20,581 nt of DNA from Deltaproteobacteria bacterium UBA5329 (GCA_002408185.1 DHQV01000074.1:1-20581); one strand, 5' to 3'. Counted from the first letter of the stretch, positions 1-8,354 are shown. Notes: generated from the sequence alone by a model not told the origin. A program made the numbers and translations.

Positions 1-3
1 TCA

Positions 4-23
4 GTGCGCCCTGCCGGGCGCAC
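4..23. terminator. Second hairpin beyond the hppA terminator
   Basis: Perfect 8-bp inverted repeat GTGCGCCC / GGGCGCAC around a TGCC loop. On the minus strand it lies just after the main hppA terminator. On the plus strand it could end a gene lying left of the window. It has no clean T-run of its own, so it may be a backup terminator, an RNA 3'-end stabiliser or part of a convergent gene's terminator. Confidence 0.4.
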
Positions 24-29
24 CTAAAG

Positions 30-61
30 AAAAAGGCGCCTGATTTCAGGCGCCTTTTTTT
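30..61 (-). terminator. Rho-independent terminator of hppA (bidirectional)
   Basis: Perfect 9-bp stem GGCGCCTGA / TCAGGCGCC with a two-base central spacer (in practice a somewhat shorter stem with a tetraloop). It is flanked by AAAAA on the left and TTTTTTT on the right, so it can terminate in both directions. It starts 17 nt beyond the hppA stop codon. Confidence 0.9.
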
Positions 62-78
62 AATAGCGTAAGCGTATG

Positions 79-2517
79 CTACTCAAGTTTCGTTTCGCCG
101 ATCCTCATCCCATAAAATGATCGATATACAAAGATGATGGCGATCAGGAAGAAAATGCCGCCAATCACATACTTCAACGTCTGACTCTGGATGGTAACTG
201 CGATCTCTGTCGCGAGAAGGCCAAACAGTGTGGTGAACTTAATGACCGGGTTCATGGAAACTGATGCCGTATCCTTGAAGGGGTCGCCGACGGTGTCGCC
301 GACAACAACCGCTTCATGAAGCGCCGTGCCTTTTTCCTTCAGGTCTACTTCGACGATCTTCTTGGCGTTGTCCCATGCACCACCGGCGTTCGCCATGAAG
401 ATTGCCTGATAGAGGCCGAAGAATGCGATCGCTATCAGGTAGCCGATGAAGAAGTACGGGTTGAAGAACGACAGTGCGAGGGCTATGAAGAAGATGGTGA
501 TGAAGATGTTCCACATACCCTTCTGGGCGTACATCGTACAGATCCTCACGACTTCCTTGCTGTCATCAATGGAGGCTTCTTCTTTATCGAGGTTGATGTT
601 CTCCTTGATGAAGACGACCGCACGATAGGCTCCCGTCGTAACAGCCTGCGTGGCCGCACCGGTGAACCAGTAAATTACAGCGCCGCCCATAAGAAGGCCG
701 AGAATGATAGTAGGCTGAACAAGGCTCAAATGGGCGATGACATTGCCGAACATGTTCTCGAGCAGAATGATGATGCCGAAAACCATCGTCGTTGCACCGA
801 CGACGGCCGTACCGATAAGAACGGGTTTGGCGGTTGCCTTGAAGGTGTTGCCTGCACCGTCAGCCTCTTCGAGGTAGTCTTTTGCCCCATCAAAGTTGGG
901 ATCGAAACCGAAGGTTGATTTTATATCGGCTGCGATATTGGGGAGCGCCTCGATACGGGAAAGCTCATAGACCGACTGGGCGTTGTCCGATACGGGGCCG
1001 TAGCTGTCAACTGCGATCGTGATAGGACCCATGCCGAGGAAACCGAATGCCACAAGGCCGAAGGCAAAGACCGGGGCCGCAAATGCAAACTTGACGGGCA
1101 TAAGGGCAACTATTGAAGGATGTTGTGAAACAAGATATGCGATGAACATAAGAACAAGGATTACAAGGCCTTCCCAGAAGGCGGAGAAGTTACCGGCAAC
1201 AAAACCGGAGAGGATGTCGAGAGATGCGCCGCCGTGGCGTGCAGCACTGACAACTTCCTGAACGTGCCGTGATTTCGTGCTGGTAAAAACCTTGGTAAAT
1301 TCCGGGATCAAAGCGCCTGCTATAGTACCGCAGGAGATGATAATGGCGAGCGCCCACCACAGACCCGGATACCGGGTCGCGCTAAGGTCGCCAAGGAGCA
1401 TGTAACTTGCCCAGAAGGTTACGACAATCGCAACTATCGAGGTTATCCAGACAAGGTTCGTAAGGGGTTGTTCGAAGTCGAATTTTTTCTTTGAGCCATA
1501 GACGGAGGAAGTAATACCCCTGTTGATAAAGTACGAAACAAGCGCGGTGAGGATCATAAGGATACGCATTGCGAAGATCCAGATGATCAGAGTGCCTGAC
1601 ATCATCGGGTTTGAGGCAAGGGCCAAAGCCAGGAAGGCGACGAGAGCAACGCCGGTAACACCGTACGTCTCAAAACCATCTGCTGTGGGGCCGACGCTGT
1701 CGCCCGCGTTGTCACCGGTACAGTCGGCGATAACGCCAGGGTTCTTCGGGTCGTCTTCAGGAAGATGGAAGACGATCTTCATAAGGTCGGAACCAATGTC
1801 GGCGATCTTCGTGAAGATACCGCCGGCAATCCTCAGTGCGCTGGCACCGAGTGACTCGCCAATTGCAAAACCGATAAAGCTCGGTCCAACGAGGTCTTTC
1901 GGAAGGAAAACAAGGATGCAGATCATGAAGAAAAGCTCGACGCTGACGAGAAGAAGACCAACGCTCATGCCTGAGGTCAGGGGGATGTTGACGACGTCAA
2001 CCGGCCTGCCTCTCAAGGATGAGAAAGCCGTGCGGGCATTTGCCCAGGTGTTGATCCTCATGCCGAACCACGCAACACCGTAGGAACCGAGGATGCCGAG
2101 GATTGAGCAGATAAGGATGATCACCATGTTGCCGAACGGGGCATGCGACAGTCCCATGAAATAATAGACCATACACACGGCGATCAAAACCCAGAGGATG
2201 AAGAGAAACTTGCCCTGCTGGGCGAGATAGGACTTACATGTTTCCCAGATGATGGCTGACACGTCAAGCATTGACTTGTGCGCGGGCATGTTCTTCGTCT
2301 GGTTCGCCTGAATAAGGGCGAAGATGAGGCCGACAATACAGACGACGAGGCCGAAATACATGATGCTGACGCCGCTCATCGTGCTTCCAAAGATGGTGAA
2401 TGATACTGTCGAAAGGTCCGGGAGAATGATGTCCGCCTCACCGGCGAATGCCGGCAGAGCGAGCAACACAAAAATGAATAACAATGATACGGTGCTCAAA
2501 GCTTTTTTGATGCTCAT
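79..2517 (-). CDS. hppA: Membrane-bound proton-translocating pyrophosphatase, divergent K+-independent type
   Basis: Hydrolyses PPi and pumps H+ across the cytoplasmic membrane. The 812-residue product is a multi-helix membrane protein. The PPi/Mg-binding loop is at about residues 239-282 (ADIGSDL, then DDPKNP and GDNAGDSVG), and a second substrate motif GDTVGDPFKDT lies near the C terminus. Lys560 in GNTFKA sits at the position that is Lys in K+-independent and Ala in K+-dependent enzymes. The canonical DVGADL is replaced by DIGSDL, and about 20 extra residues (roughly 525-550) precede GNTFKA; both fit the divergent H+-PPase group known from Chlorobium limicola. Residues 1-26 look like a cleavable signal peptide ending PAFA. 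The start is supported by AAGGAGGT at 2523-2530, five bases from the ATG. It is monocistronic, with its own promoter and terminator. Function is near certain; subgroup placement is inferred. Confidence 0.96.
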   Translation of the reverse strand: MSIKKALSTVSLLFIFVLLALPAFAGEADIILPDLSTVSFTIFGSTMSGVSIMYFGLVVCIVGLIFALIQANQTKNMPAHKSMLDVSAIIWETCKSYLAQQGKFLFILWVLIAVCMVYYFMGLSHAPFGNMVIILICSILGILGSYGVAWFGMRINTWANARTAFSSLRGRPVDVVNIPLTSGMSVGLLLVSVELFFMICILVFLPKDLVGPSFIGFAIGESLGASALRIAGGIFTKIADIGSDLMKIVFHLPEDDPKNPGVIADCTGDNAGDSVGPTADGFETYGVTGVALVAFLALALASNPMMSGTLIIWIFAMRILMILTALVSYFINRGITSSVYGSKKKFDFEQPLTNLVWITSIVAIVVTFWASYMLLGDLSATRYPGLWWALAIIISCGTIAGALIPEFTKVFTSTKSRHVQEVVSAARHGGASLDILSGFVAGNFSAFWEGLVILVLMFIAYLVSQHPSIVALMPVKFAFAAPVFAFGLVAFGFLGMGPITIAVDSYGPVSDNAQSVYELSRIEALPNIAADIKSTFGFDPNFDGAKDYLEEADGAGNTFKATAKPVLIGTAVVGATTMVFGIIILLENMFGNVIAHLSLVQPTIILGLLMGGAVIYWFTGAATQAVTTGAYRAVVFIKENINLDKEEASIDDSKEVVRICTMYAQKGMWNIFITIFFIALALSFFNPYFFIGYLIAIAFFGLYQAIFMANAGGAWDNAKKIVEVDLKEKGTALHEAVVVGDTVGDPFKDTASVSMNPVIKFTTLFGLLATEIAVTIQSQTLKYVIGGIFFLIAIIFVYRSFYGMRIGETKLE

Positions 2518-2585
2518 CTATTACCTCCTTGAGAGATGATAATGAATAACCACAATAACCCTGAAACGGTACGGATTAGCTCCCT

Positions 2586-2615
2586 ATTTTAAACATTTTC
2601 TTTTTCGAATGTCAA
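2586..2615 (-). promoter_or_regulatory. Sigma70-type promoter of hppA
   Basis: On the minus strand there is a perfect -35 TTGACA (2610-2615), an 18-bp A-rich spacer and -10 TAAAAT (2586-2591). Transcription would start near 2579, giving a leader of about 60 nt ending in a strong ribosome binding site. A/T-rich sequence upstream could act as an UP element. This is the best promoter match in the window. Confidence 0.75.
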
Positions 2616-2752
2616 CGAAACTTAGGAAAAAATTCACAATATGTTATTGCGGAGGGGCTATTATATTTATTCTATTAAAACTAAAGGGTTGGGCCGCAAA
2701 GCACCACTTTTTGACGTTCTGTTCGCCGCCTTTTTTGTGACAAGAAATAAAT

Positions 2753-3766
2753 TTACAACCCTACCCCGTCGACAGCACTGCCGCAGAACGAGCATACCCC
2801 GCCTTTCAGGTTGTATTCTGTGACCTTATAGCCGTACCTCCCGATGACGGTCTTGTGGCAGGTCGGGCAATAGGTGTTCTCCCCATCGAGCCCCGGGATG
2901 TTACCCACATAAACATAGTGCAAGCCGGCCTCAATGCCTATCTGCCGGGCCCGGGAAAGCGTCTTCGTGCTCGTAGGGGGCGCGTCGAGCAACTTGTATG
3001 TCGGGTAAAACGCGCTGACATGCCAAGGGACCTCCTTTCCCAGTTCATTGGCGATAAAGCGGGCGATTGACGTCAATTCCTCATCGCTGTCATTATGGCC
3101 GGGTATGATGAGCGTTGTCAGTTCTATCCAGATCCCGAGTTTCCTGTGGAGCCGGATCGAGTCGAGGACACCGGATAGTTTGGCGCCGCAGATCTTTCCA
3201 TAGAATGACTCGCTGAAACCCTTGAGGTCTATATTGGCTGCATCGAGGTACGGGGCGATAGCCTTGAGCGGCTCTTCTTCTATGTATCCGTTCGTCACGA
3301 AATTGTTCGCGATCCCTTCATTTCGTGCTATCTGCATGATGTCATAGGCGTATTCCAAAAATATCGTCGGCTCGGTATAGGTGTACGATATGCTCGTACA
3401 CTGGGAGTCCCTAGCGTCTTTCACAATGTCTTCCGGCGATATGTTCTGGCCGAATATCCTTTTTGTCTCGCGGGGCGTCTGGGAAATGTCGTGGTTCTGG
3501 CAATGAAGGCACCGGAAATTACACCCGGCCGTGGCAATGGAATAGGCCCGTGTGCCCGGATAGAAGTGGAAAAGCGGTTTTTTCTCTATCGGATCGACAT
3601 GGTTTGTACAGGGGAATCCGTAAACAAGGCTGTAAAGGGTACCGTCACGGTTCTCGCGGACACCGCATATCCCACTTTTACCATCGGCTATGATGCAGTT
3701 GTGACGGCATAAAAAACATTGCAGGGCCTTACCGTCACCTTTTTTCCAGAAAGAAGCTTCCTTCAT
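2753..3766 (-). CDS. amrS: Radical SAM enzyme of the AmmeMemoRadiSam system
   Basis: 337 residues. The radical SAM [4Fe-4S] motif CxxxCxxC is at Cys82, Cys86 and Cys89 (GCNFRCLHCQNHDIS). An N-terminal cluster of four cysteines (17, 20, 24, 34) with CGVR, followed by DPIEKKPLFHFYPG, is diagnostic of the AmmeMemoRadiSam/PflA-like family. A C-terminal CPTC...CSFC pair (300, 303, 325, 328) looks like a zinc ribbon. The substrate of this family is not established; it is named for genomic fusion or co-occurrence with AMMECR1 and Memo domain proteins, neither of which is in this window. The ATG follows the lon stop by 3 nt, with AAGGGG inside the lon 3' end as ribosome binding site, so it is translationally coupled to lon. 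No obvious terminator is seen after its stop codon. A pyruvate formate-lyase activase annotation would be a common but less precise alternative. Confidence 0.88.
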   Translation of the reverse strand: MKEASFWKKGDGKALQCFLCRHNCIIADGKSGICGVRENRDGTLYSLVYGFPCTNHVDPIEKKPLFHFYPGTRAYSIATAGCNFRCLHCQNHDISQTPRETKRIFGQNISPEDIVKDARDSQCTSISYTYTEPTIFLEYAYDIMQIARNEGIANNFVTNGYIEEEPLKAIAPYLDAANIDLKGFSESFYGKICGAKLSGVLDSIRLHRKLGIWIELTTLIIPGHNDSDEELTSIARFIANELGKEVPWHVSAFYPTYKLLDAPPTSTKTLSRARQIGIEAGLHYVYVGNIPGLDGENTYCPTCHKTVIGRYGYKVTEYNLKGGVCSFCGSAVDGVGL

Positions 3767-3769
3767 GAC

Positions 3770-6109
3770 TTACCCCTTATTTTCGAATATTGCCTCCACT
3801 ACATCGTCCATAGTCTTCACGGAAAGAAAGTTTATCTTCTTTTTAACGTAATTGGGAATTTCAACGAGTTCATGACAGTTCTCATGCGGTATGAGCACCT
3901 TCTCTATCCGGTTCCTCAAAGCGGCAAGCGTTTTCTCTTTAAGGCCTCCAATGGGAAGGACCCTGCCCGTCAGGGTGATCTCACCCGTCATCGCGATCTT
4001 TCTATTGATAGGCCGTCTCGTGATCGCACTGATCATCGCGACCGCCATCGTTATGCCGGCTGACGGGCCATCTTTGGGAATGGCCCCCTGCGGCACGTGG
4101 ATATGCATCTCAAGTTCGTTAAAGATGGACTGGTCGATGCCAAGAAGATCGGCCTTTGACTTGATATAAGTCAAGGCTGCCTGGGCCGATTCCTTCATTA
4201 CCTCGCCCATGTTGCCGGTTAAGGTCAGCTCCTTTTTGCCGCGCCTGCAGGATGCCTCAACGTAGAGGACGTCTCCGCCGAATTCCGTCCAGGCGAGCCC
4301 GCTCGCGACACCAATGTAATCCTGCTCCATCTGGCTGTCGGGAAGGTACTTGACAGGCCCAAGGAATTCATGCAGGTTTTTCGGTGTCACCAACACTTTT
4401 TTCGTATCACCTTCTGCGACCCGTCGTGCGACCTTTCGGGCAATCATGGCGATCTCCCGTTCGATGTTCCTTAAGCCCGCCTCGCGCGTGTATTCGCCAA
4501 TGGCTTTTGCGATGGCCTTGTCGGATATCTCGAGGCGCGCGCTTGTCAGGCCATTTTCCGAAAGCTGTTTCGGGATAAGGTAACGCTTGGCTATCTCCAG
4601 CTTCTCCTGTTCGGTGTAACCGGGTATATCGATGACCTCCATTCTGTCCCTGAGTGCCGACGGGATCGTATCCATCTGGTTCGCCGTCGTAATGAACATA
4701 ACCTTTGACAGGTCAAAGGGAACGTTGAGGTAGTGGTCGCTAAAGGCGTTGTTTTGTTCAGGGTCAAGCACTTCAAGGAGTGCGCTTGCCGGGTCCCCCC
4801 GGAAGTCACTGCCGATCTTATCGATCTCGTCCATCATGAAAACCGGGTTATTCGTTCCGGCAAGTTTGATATACTGGATAATCCTTCCAGGCATTGACCC
4901 TACATACGTCCGGCGGTGGCCACGGATCTCGGCCTCATCCTTCATACCGCCCAAGGACATGCGTGAGAATTTCCGCCCGATTGCCCGCGCGATCGACTTT
5001 CCGAGTGACGTCTTGCCGACGCCGGGAGGCCCTACGAAGCAGAGTATGGGTCCTTTCATATCGGCCTTGAGCTTCATGACGCTCAGGAACTCAAGTATAC
5101 GGTCTTTCACTTTATCGAGATCATAATGGTCCTTGTCGAGGATCTTGCGCGCCTTCTTTATGTCGATATTATCCTTGGTCGACTTGCTCCAAGGAAGTTC
5201 CACGAGCCATTCGAGATATGTTCTCACCATCGTCGATTCAACTGCGTCTGGATGCATCATATCGAGACGCTCGAGCTGTTTTTTTGCCTCTTTTTCAACT
5301 TCTTTCGGCATCTTCGCCTTTTTGATCCGTTTGCGAAGCTCTTCAACCTCTTCGGTACGCTCATCGCCTTCGCCGAGTTCCGTCCGGATAGCACGCATCT
5401 GTTCCCGCAGGAAATATTCCCTCTGGGATTTGGACATCTCTTCCTTGGCCTGGGAGAGGATCTTTGCCTGCATGTTGAGAAGCTCAATCTCCTTGCCGAG
5501 GATCTCGGAGAGTTTTCTCAAACGTTCGACAGGGTCGATTATCTCGAGGACTTCCTGGGCTTTGTCGACATTGAGGCCAAGGTTGGCGGCGGCGATATCC
5601 GCGAGCCTCCCGGGTTCATCGATCGTGTCGAGCACCATGAGTATGTCGGGCGGGACCATCCGCCCCATCGATACGACTTTTTCCATTTCCTCTTTGACGT
5701 AGCGCATGAGCGCCTCTATCTCGAGGGTTATTTCGGTTATGATCGGTTCCTCGATAGGGGTCAAACTGACAAGAAAGGTCGGTGCTTCCTGTATATACTG
5801 GTCGATCTTTGCCTTTTTGAGCCCCTGGATAAGGACCTTTACCCTCCCGTCCGGGAGCCTGAGCATACGCATGATCTGCGATACGACGCCTATACTGTAG
5901 ATCCTGTTGGGCAGAGGGTCTTCATCGGTAAGGTCCTTTTGCGCGGCGACCACGATAAGGCGGTTCTGCGAAAGGGATTTTTCGACGGCGTTAATGGACA
6001 TGTCCCTGCCCACAAACAAGGGGAGGAGGACACTCGGGTACATGACCATGTCGCGTACCGGCAGCAAGGGTAGAATATCAGGTATGTTTACGTTCTCAAA
6101 ATCCGTCAT
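3770..6109 (-). CDS. lon: ATP-dependent Lon protease
   Basis: Cytosolic AAA+ serine protease that degrades misfolded and regulatory proteins. Numbered from the ATG at 6109 (779 residues), the order is: LON substrate-binding domain (about 10-200), coiled-coil linker, AAA+ module with Walker A GPPGVGKT (360-367) and Walker B MMDEID (Asp427-Glu428), then the protease domain with the catalytic dyad Ser683 (PKDGPSAG) and Lys726. The 43-residue Ser-Lys spacing equals that of E. coli Lon. Length is normal for bacterial LonA. An ATG six codons upstream (6127) is also in frame but has no ribosome binding site. GGAGG at 6121-6125 lies 11 nt before the 6109 ATG, which is therefore preferred, though that spacing is long. 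It is the middle gene of the M18 aminopeptidase-lon-amrS operon. Confidence 0.97.
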   Translation of the reverse strand: MTDFENVNIPDILPLLPVRDMVMYPSVLLPLFVGRDMSINAVEKSLSQNRLIVVAAQKDLTDEDPLPNRIYSIGVVSQIMRMLRLPDGRVKVLIQGLKKAKIDQYIQEAPTFLVSLTPIEEPIITEITLEIEALMRYVKEEMEKVVSMGRMVPPDILMVLDTIDEPGRLADIAAANLGLNVDKAQEVLEIIDPVERLRKLSEILGKEIELLNMQAKILSQAKEEMSKSQREYFLREQMRAIRTELGEGDERTEEVEELRKRIKKAKMPKEVEKEAKKQLERLDMMHPDAVESTMVRTYLEWLVELPWSKSTKDNIDIKKARKILDKDHYDLDKVKDRILEFLSVMKLKADMKGPILCFVGPPGVGKTSLGKSIARAIGRKFSRMSLGGMKDEAEIRGHRRTYVGSMPGRIIQYIKLAGTNNPVFMMDEIDKIGSDFRGDPASALLEVLDPEQNNAFSDHYLNVPFDLSKVMFITTANQMDTIPSALRDRMEVIDIPGYTEQEKLEIAKRYLIPKQLSENGLTSARLEISDKAIAKAIGEYTREAGLRNIEREIAMIARKVARRVAEGDTKKVLVTPKNLHEFLGPVKYLPDSQMEQDYIGVASGLAWTEFGGDVLYVEASCRRGKKELTLTGNMGEVMKESAQAALTYIKSKADLLGIDQSIFNELEMHIHVPQGAIPKDGPSAGITMAVAMISAITRRPINRKIAMTGEITLTGRVLPIGGLKEKTLAALRNRIEKVLIPHENCHELVEIPNYVKKKINFLSVKTMDDVVEAIFENKG

Positions 6110-6130
6110 GCGATGAGGGGCCTCCATTTT

Positions 6131-7483
6131 TTATGCTGCAAAAAATACGCTATATGCACGGTAACACTCGTAAATGTCCAGCTTACTGGATAATTCATAG
6201 GGCGAATGCATTGCGAGAAGTGACGGGCCACAGTCTATTATGTCCATACCGTAAACGGCCAGGTGTTTCGCAACCGTTCCGCCACCTCCCTCGTCGATCT
6301 TTCCGAGCTCCCCGGTCTGCCAGAGTATCCCCGCCTCGTTGAAAAGCCGTACCACCTCGGCGACAAATTCGGCGTTTGCATCGCTCGCTCCGACCTTTCC
6401 CATATGCCCGGTAAACTTGCTCAGGCAAGGGCCCCGCCCTAGGTACGACGCGTTCTGCTTCTCGTGGACCTCCTGAAATGTGGGGTTCACCGCGCCGTTA
6501 ACATCCGCCGACAGGGCCTTCGAGCAATAAAGGGCCTTTCTGATGACCGATTCATCGGCCTTCAGGCCCAGTCCATTCACTATGTCATCAAGAAAGACCT
6601 GGAGAAAGTGGGACTTTACCCCTGTCGAACCCTCGGAGCCTATTTCCTCCTTGTCGCTGAATATCGCAAGGCAATTCCGCCGGGGTTCTTTGACACGGCA
6701 TATAGCCTCGAGAAGGGGATATGCAGATACCCTGTCATCCTGCCCGTAGGCGCCGATCATGCTACGGTCAAAACCGACGTCTCGCGCCTTGAATGCAGGG
6801 ACAACCTCGAGCTCAGCGGTGATAAAATCATCTTCGGTCATGCCGTACTTATCTTCTAGTATCTTCAAAATATAATGCTTGACCGGCTCCTTTTCCGTTC
6901 CCGCCAGCGGAAGGGAACCGAAAACGACAACCAGTTTTTCTCCATCTATAGCTTCCGATAATTTCTTCTCGTCCTGTGTCTTGCGCGACAGGTGGGGAAG
7001 AAGGTCGTCGATCATGAAAACCGGGTCATCTTCGCTCTCACCAATGCAAATATCGACCGATCGGCCGTCGGCCTTTATGACTATGCCGTGGATGGCAAGT
7101 GGGCACGCTACCCATTGATACTTCTTGATGCCCCCGTAATAGTGTGTCCTGAGGAGTGCCAGGTCGACATCCTCGTACAGGGGGTTCTGCTTGAGGTCGA
7201 GCCTCGGGGCGTCAATATGGGCAACAATGATGTTGAGGCCTTCGATGATGTCGGAAGAACCGCGCACAAAGGCCATTACCGTCTTGTTCCGGTTGACAGC
7301 GAACACCTTCTCTCGCGAAGGGTCCACGTCAAAGCCATTTCTGGCCAATGCATCGGTGATGCACCGCACCGCTTCGCGCTCGGTCTTCGCCCTGTCGAGG
7401 AAATCCTTGTATCCCTCGGAAAAATCATAAATCACCTTGATATCTTGTTTTGATTTTGATTTCCAGCCGGATTGTCTTTGCAT
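6131..7483 (-). CDS. M18 family zinc aminopeptidase
   Basis: 450 residues, matching the usual length of bacterial M18 (LAP4/aspartyl-aminopeptidase-like) enzymes, which remove N-terminal residues from peptides in the cytosol using two metal ions. Expected ligands and catalytic residues are visible: His89 and Asp91 in AHIDAPRLD, Asp249/Asp250 in GQDDR, Glu279-Glu280 in SDKEEIGSEG, Asp327 in ADVNGAVNP and His426 in AMHSPYE. The start ATG is preceded by AAAGGA. The stop codon TAA is 3 nt before the upstream in-frame ATG of lon, so the two are probably cotranscribed; the tmRNA gene ends 61 nt upstream. The context suggests recycling of peptides released by Lon and tmRNA-directed proteolysis (inference). 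It resembles ApeA-type annotations, but the exact substrate preference cannot be read from sequence. Confidence 0.93.
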   Translation of the reverse strand: MQRQSGWKSKSKQDIKVIYDFSEGYKDFLDRAKTEREAVRCITDALARNGFDVDPSREKVFAVNRNKTVMAFVRGSSDIIEGLNIIVAHIDAPRLDLKQNPLYEDVDLALLRTHYYGGIKKYQWVACPLAIHGIVIKADGRSVDICIGESEDDPVFMIDDLLPHLSRKTQDEKKLSEAIDGEKLVVVFGSLPLAGTEKEPVKHYILKILEDKYGMTEDDFITAELEVVPAFKARDVGFDRSMIGAYGQDDRVSAYPLLEAICRVKEPRRNCLAIFSDKEEIGSEGSTGVKSHFLQVFLDDIVNGLGLKADESVIRKALYCSKALSADVNGAVNPTFQEVHEKQNASYLGRGPCLSKFTGHMGKVGASDANAEFVAEVVRLFNEAGILWQTGELGKIDEGGGGTVAKHLAVYGMDIIDCGPSLLAMHSPYELSSKLDIYECYRAYSVFFAA

Positions 7484-7544
7484 GAGGTCCTTTCAGAGTA
7501 TCAAAATAGCATGGTCGAGTCAACCCGGGCAGCGTGAAAAAATA

Positions 7545-7899
7545 TGGTGGAGGCGGTGGGAATCGAACCCACGTCCAGAAAAGAAGGCGTCAGACAGACT
7601 ACATGCTTAGTCAGCGTATTTAAGTCTCAAACAACGAGGCACCCACTGACGGGTTCCCTGCCGTTCCAGCCCATGAATTTTCGCCCGGGGCTATAGGCGT
7701 TGCGCCGGACTATCCTGCTAGAATGACACCATACACGAACCTGAAAGCAGGAAGAAGGTCCGGATGATGTGGCTGCTTAAGCAGCCAGTGCGTACTCGTT
7801 AGAGTCTGCAGTTGTGTTTAGTTCCGCTTGGGTACGGGTAAGCAGTAACCCGGCATGCCTCTCTGGCCCTTGCATCCCTGTCGAAGCCTTGTCGCCCCC
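7545..7899 (-). ncRNA. ssrA: tmRNA (transfer-messenger RNA)
   Basis: 355-nt one-piece tmRNA. The 5' acceptor strand GGGGGCG (7893-7899) pairs over 7 bp, with one G-U, to CGCCTCC near the 3' end, followed by discriminator A and an encoded CCA (7545-7547). The T arm is recognisable (GTGGG-TTCGATT-CCCAC). The tag reading frame lies in the middle and ends in a TAA embedded in a GGCTGCTTAAGCAGCC hairpin. The RNA rescues stalled ribosomes with SmpB, whose gene stops one nucleotide before the mature 5' end. No separate promoter or intrinsic terminator is evident; TTTTTT follows the CCA after two nucleotides. Confidence 0.97.
7777..7809 (-). other. tmRNA proteolysis tag ORF (ADSNEYALAA)
   Basis: Internal mRNA-like segment of ssrA. 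Resume codon GCA followed by GAC TCT AAC GAG TAC GCA CTG GCT GCT TAA gives the encoded tag ADSNEYALAA. The C-terminal ALAA is the classic degron recognised by ClpXP-type and Lon proteases, and lon is encoded 1.4 kb downstream on the same strand. The resume codon is assigned by analogy with known tags, so the exact first residue is slightly uncertain. Confidence 0.85.
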
Positions 7900-7900
7900 G

Positions 7901-8347
7901 TCATCGTATTCGTTCTTCGCGCTCCATCAGACGTTTCTCGTCCTTGCGCTTGATTCCCTCTCTTTTGTCATAGAGTGTCTTGCCTTTAGCCAGAGCCAGT
8001 TCCATCTTGGCCCTGTTCCGTTTATCAAAATAGAGGGAAAGGGGTACCAACGTATATCCCCGCTCTTTTACCTTTCCCATGAGCCGCATTATCTCCCGTT
8101 TATGCATAAGCAGTTTACGCGTTCTCTTCGGCTCATGATTATATATGTTGCCACAGGAATAGGGCGTTATGTGGGCATTCACAAGGAATATTTCACCGTC
8201 TTTGACCTTCGCGTAGCTCTCCTTGAGATTCGCCCGCCCTTCCCGCAATGACTTTACCTCGGTACCCGTGAGGACCAACCCGGTCTCGAATTTCTCCTCG
8301 ATATGGTACTCGTAATAAGCCTTCCTGTTCGTGCAGATCACCTTCAT
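7901..8347 (-). CDS. smpB: SsrA-binding protein SmpB
   Basis: 148 residues, a normal length for SmpB, the tmRNA partner that occupies the place of the missing anticodon stem in trans-translation. It carries the conserved N terminus MKVICTNRKAYYEY, the GTEVKSLREGRANLKESY motif, the NAHITPY segment and a basic C-terminal tail (KRKDEKRLMEREERIR) that probes the mRNA channel. The TGA stop ends one nucleotide before the tmRNA 5' end, so the two genes are almost certainly one transcription unit. No Shine-Dalgarno sequence precedes the ATG; instead TATATT ends 7 nt upstream. The insertion sequence begins 86 bp upstream. Confidence 0.97.
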   Translation of the reverse strand: MKVICTNRKAYYEYHIEEKFETGLVLTGTEVKSLREGRANLKESYAKVKDGEIFLVNAHITPYSCGNIYNHEPKRTRKLLMHKREIMRLMGKVKERGYTLVPLSLYFDKRNRAKMELALAKGKTLYDKREGIKRKDEKRLMEREERIR

Positions 8348-8354
8348 TGTTTAT

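Noticed and set aside
2641..2752. Terminator or small gene between amrS and hppA
   Set aside because: No stable hairpin with T-run on the minus strand, and the short plus-strand reading frame here has no ribosome binding site or recognisable product.
5126..6073. Long plus-strand reading frame opposite lon (315 codons)
   Set aside because: It lies entirely antisense to the conserved LON and linker regions, and its translation has no recognisable motifs; it is a shadow of lon codon usage.
7490..7530. Promoter TTGACT-17-TACTCT upstream of the M18 aminopeptidase
   Set aside because: The implied transcription start would fall inside or after the ribosome binding site; read-through from smpB-ssrA is more plausible.
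7814..8251. Plus-strand reading frame across smpB and the tmRNA 5' region
   Set aside because: Antisense to smpB and a structural RNA; no supporting start signal or homology.
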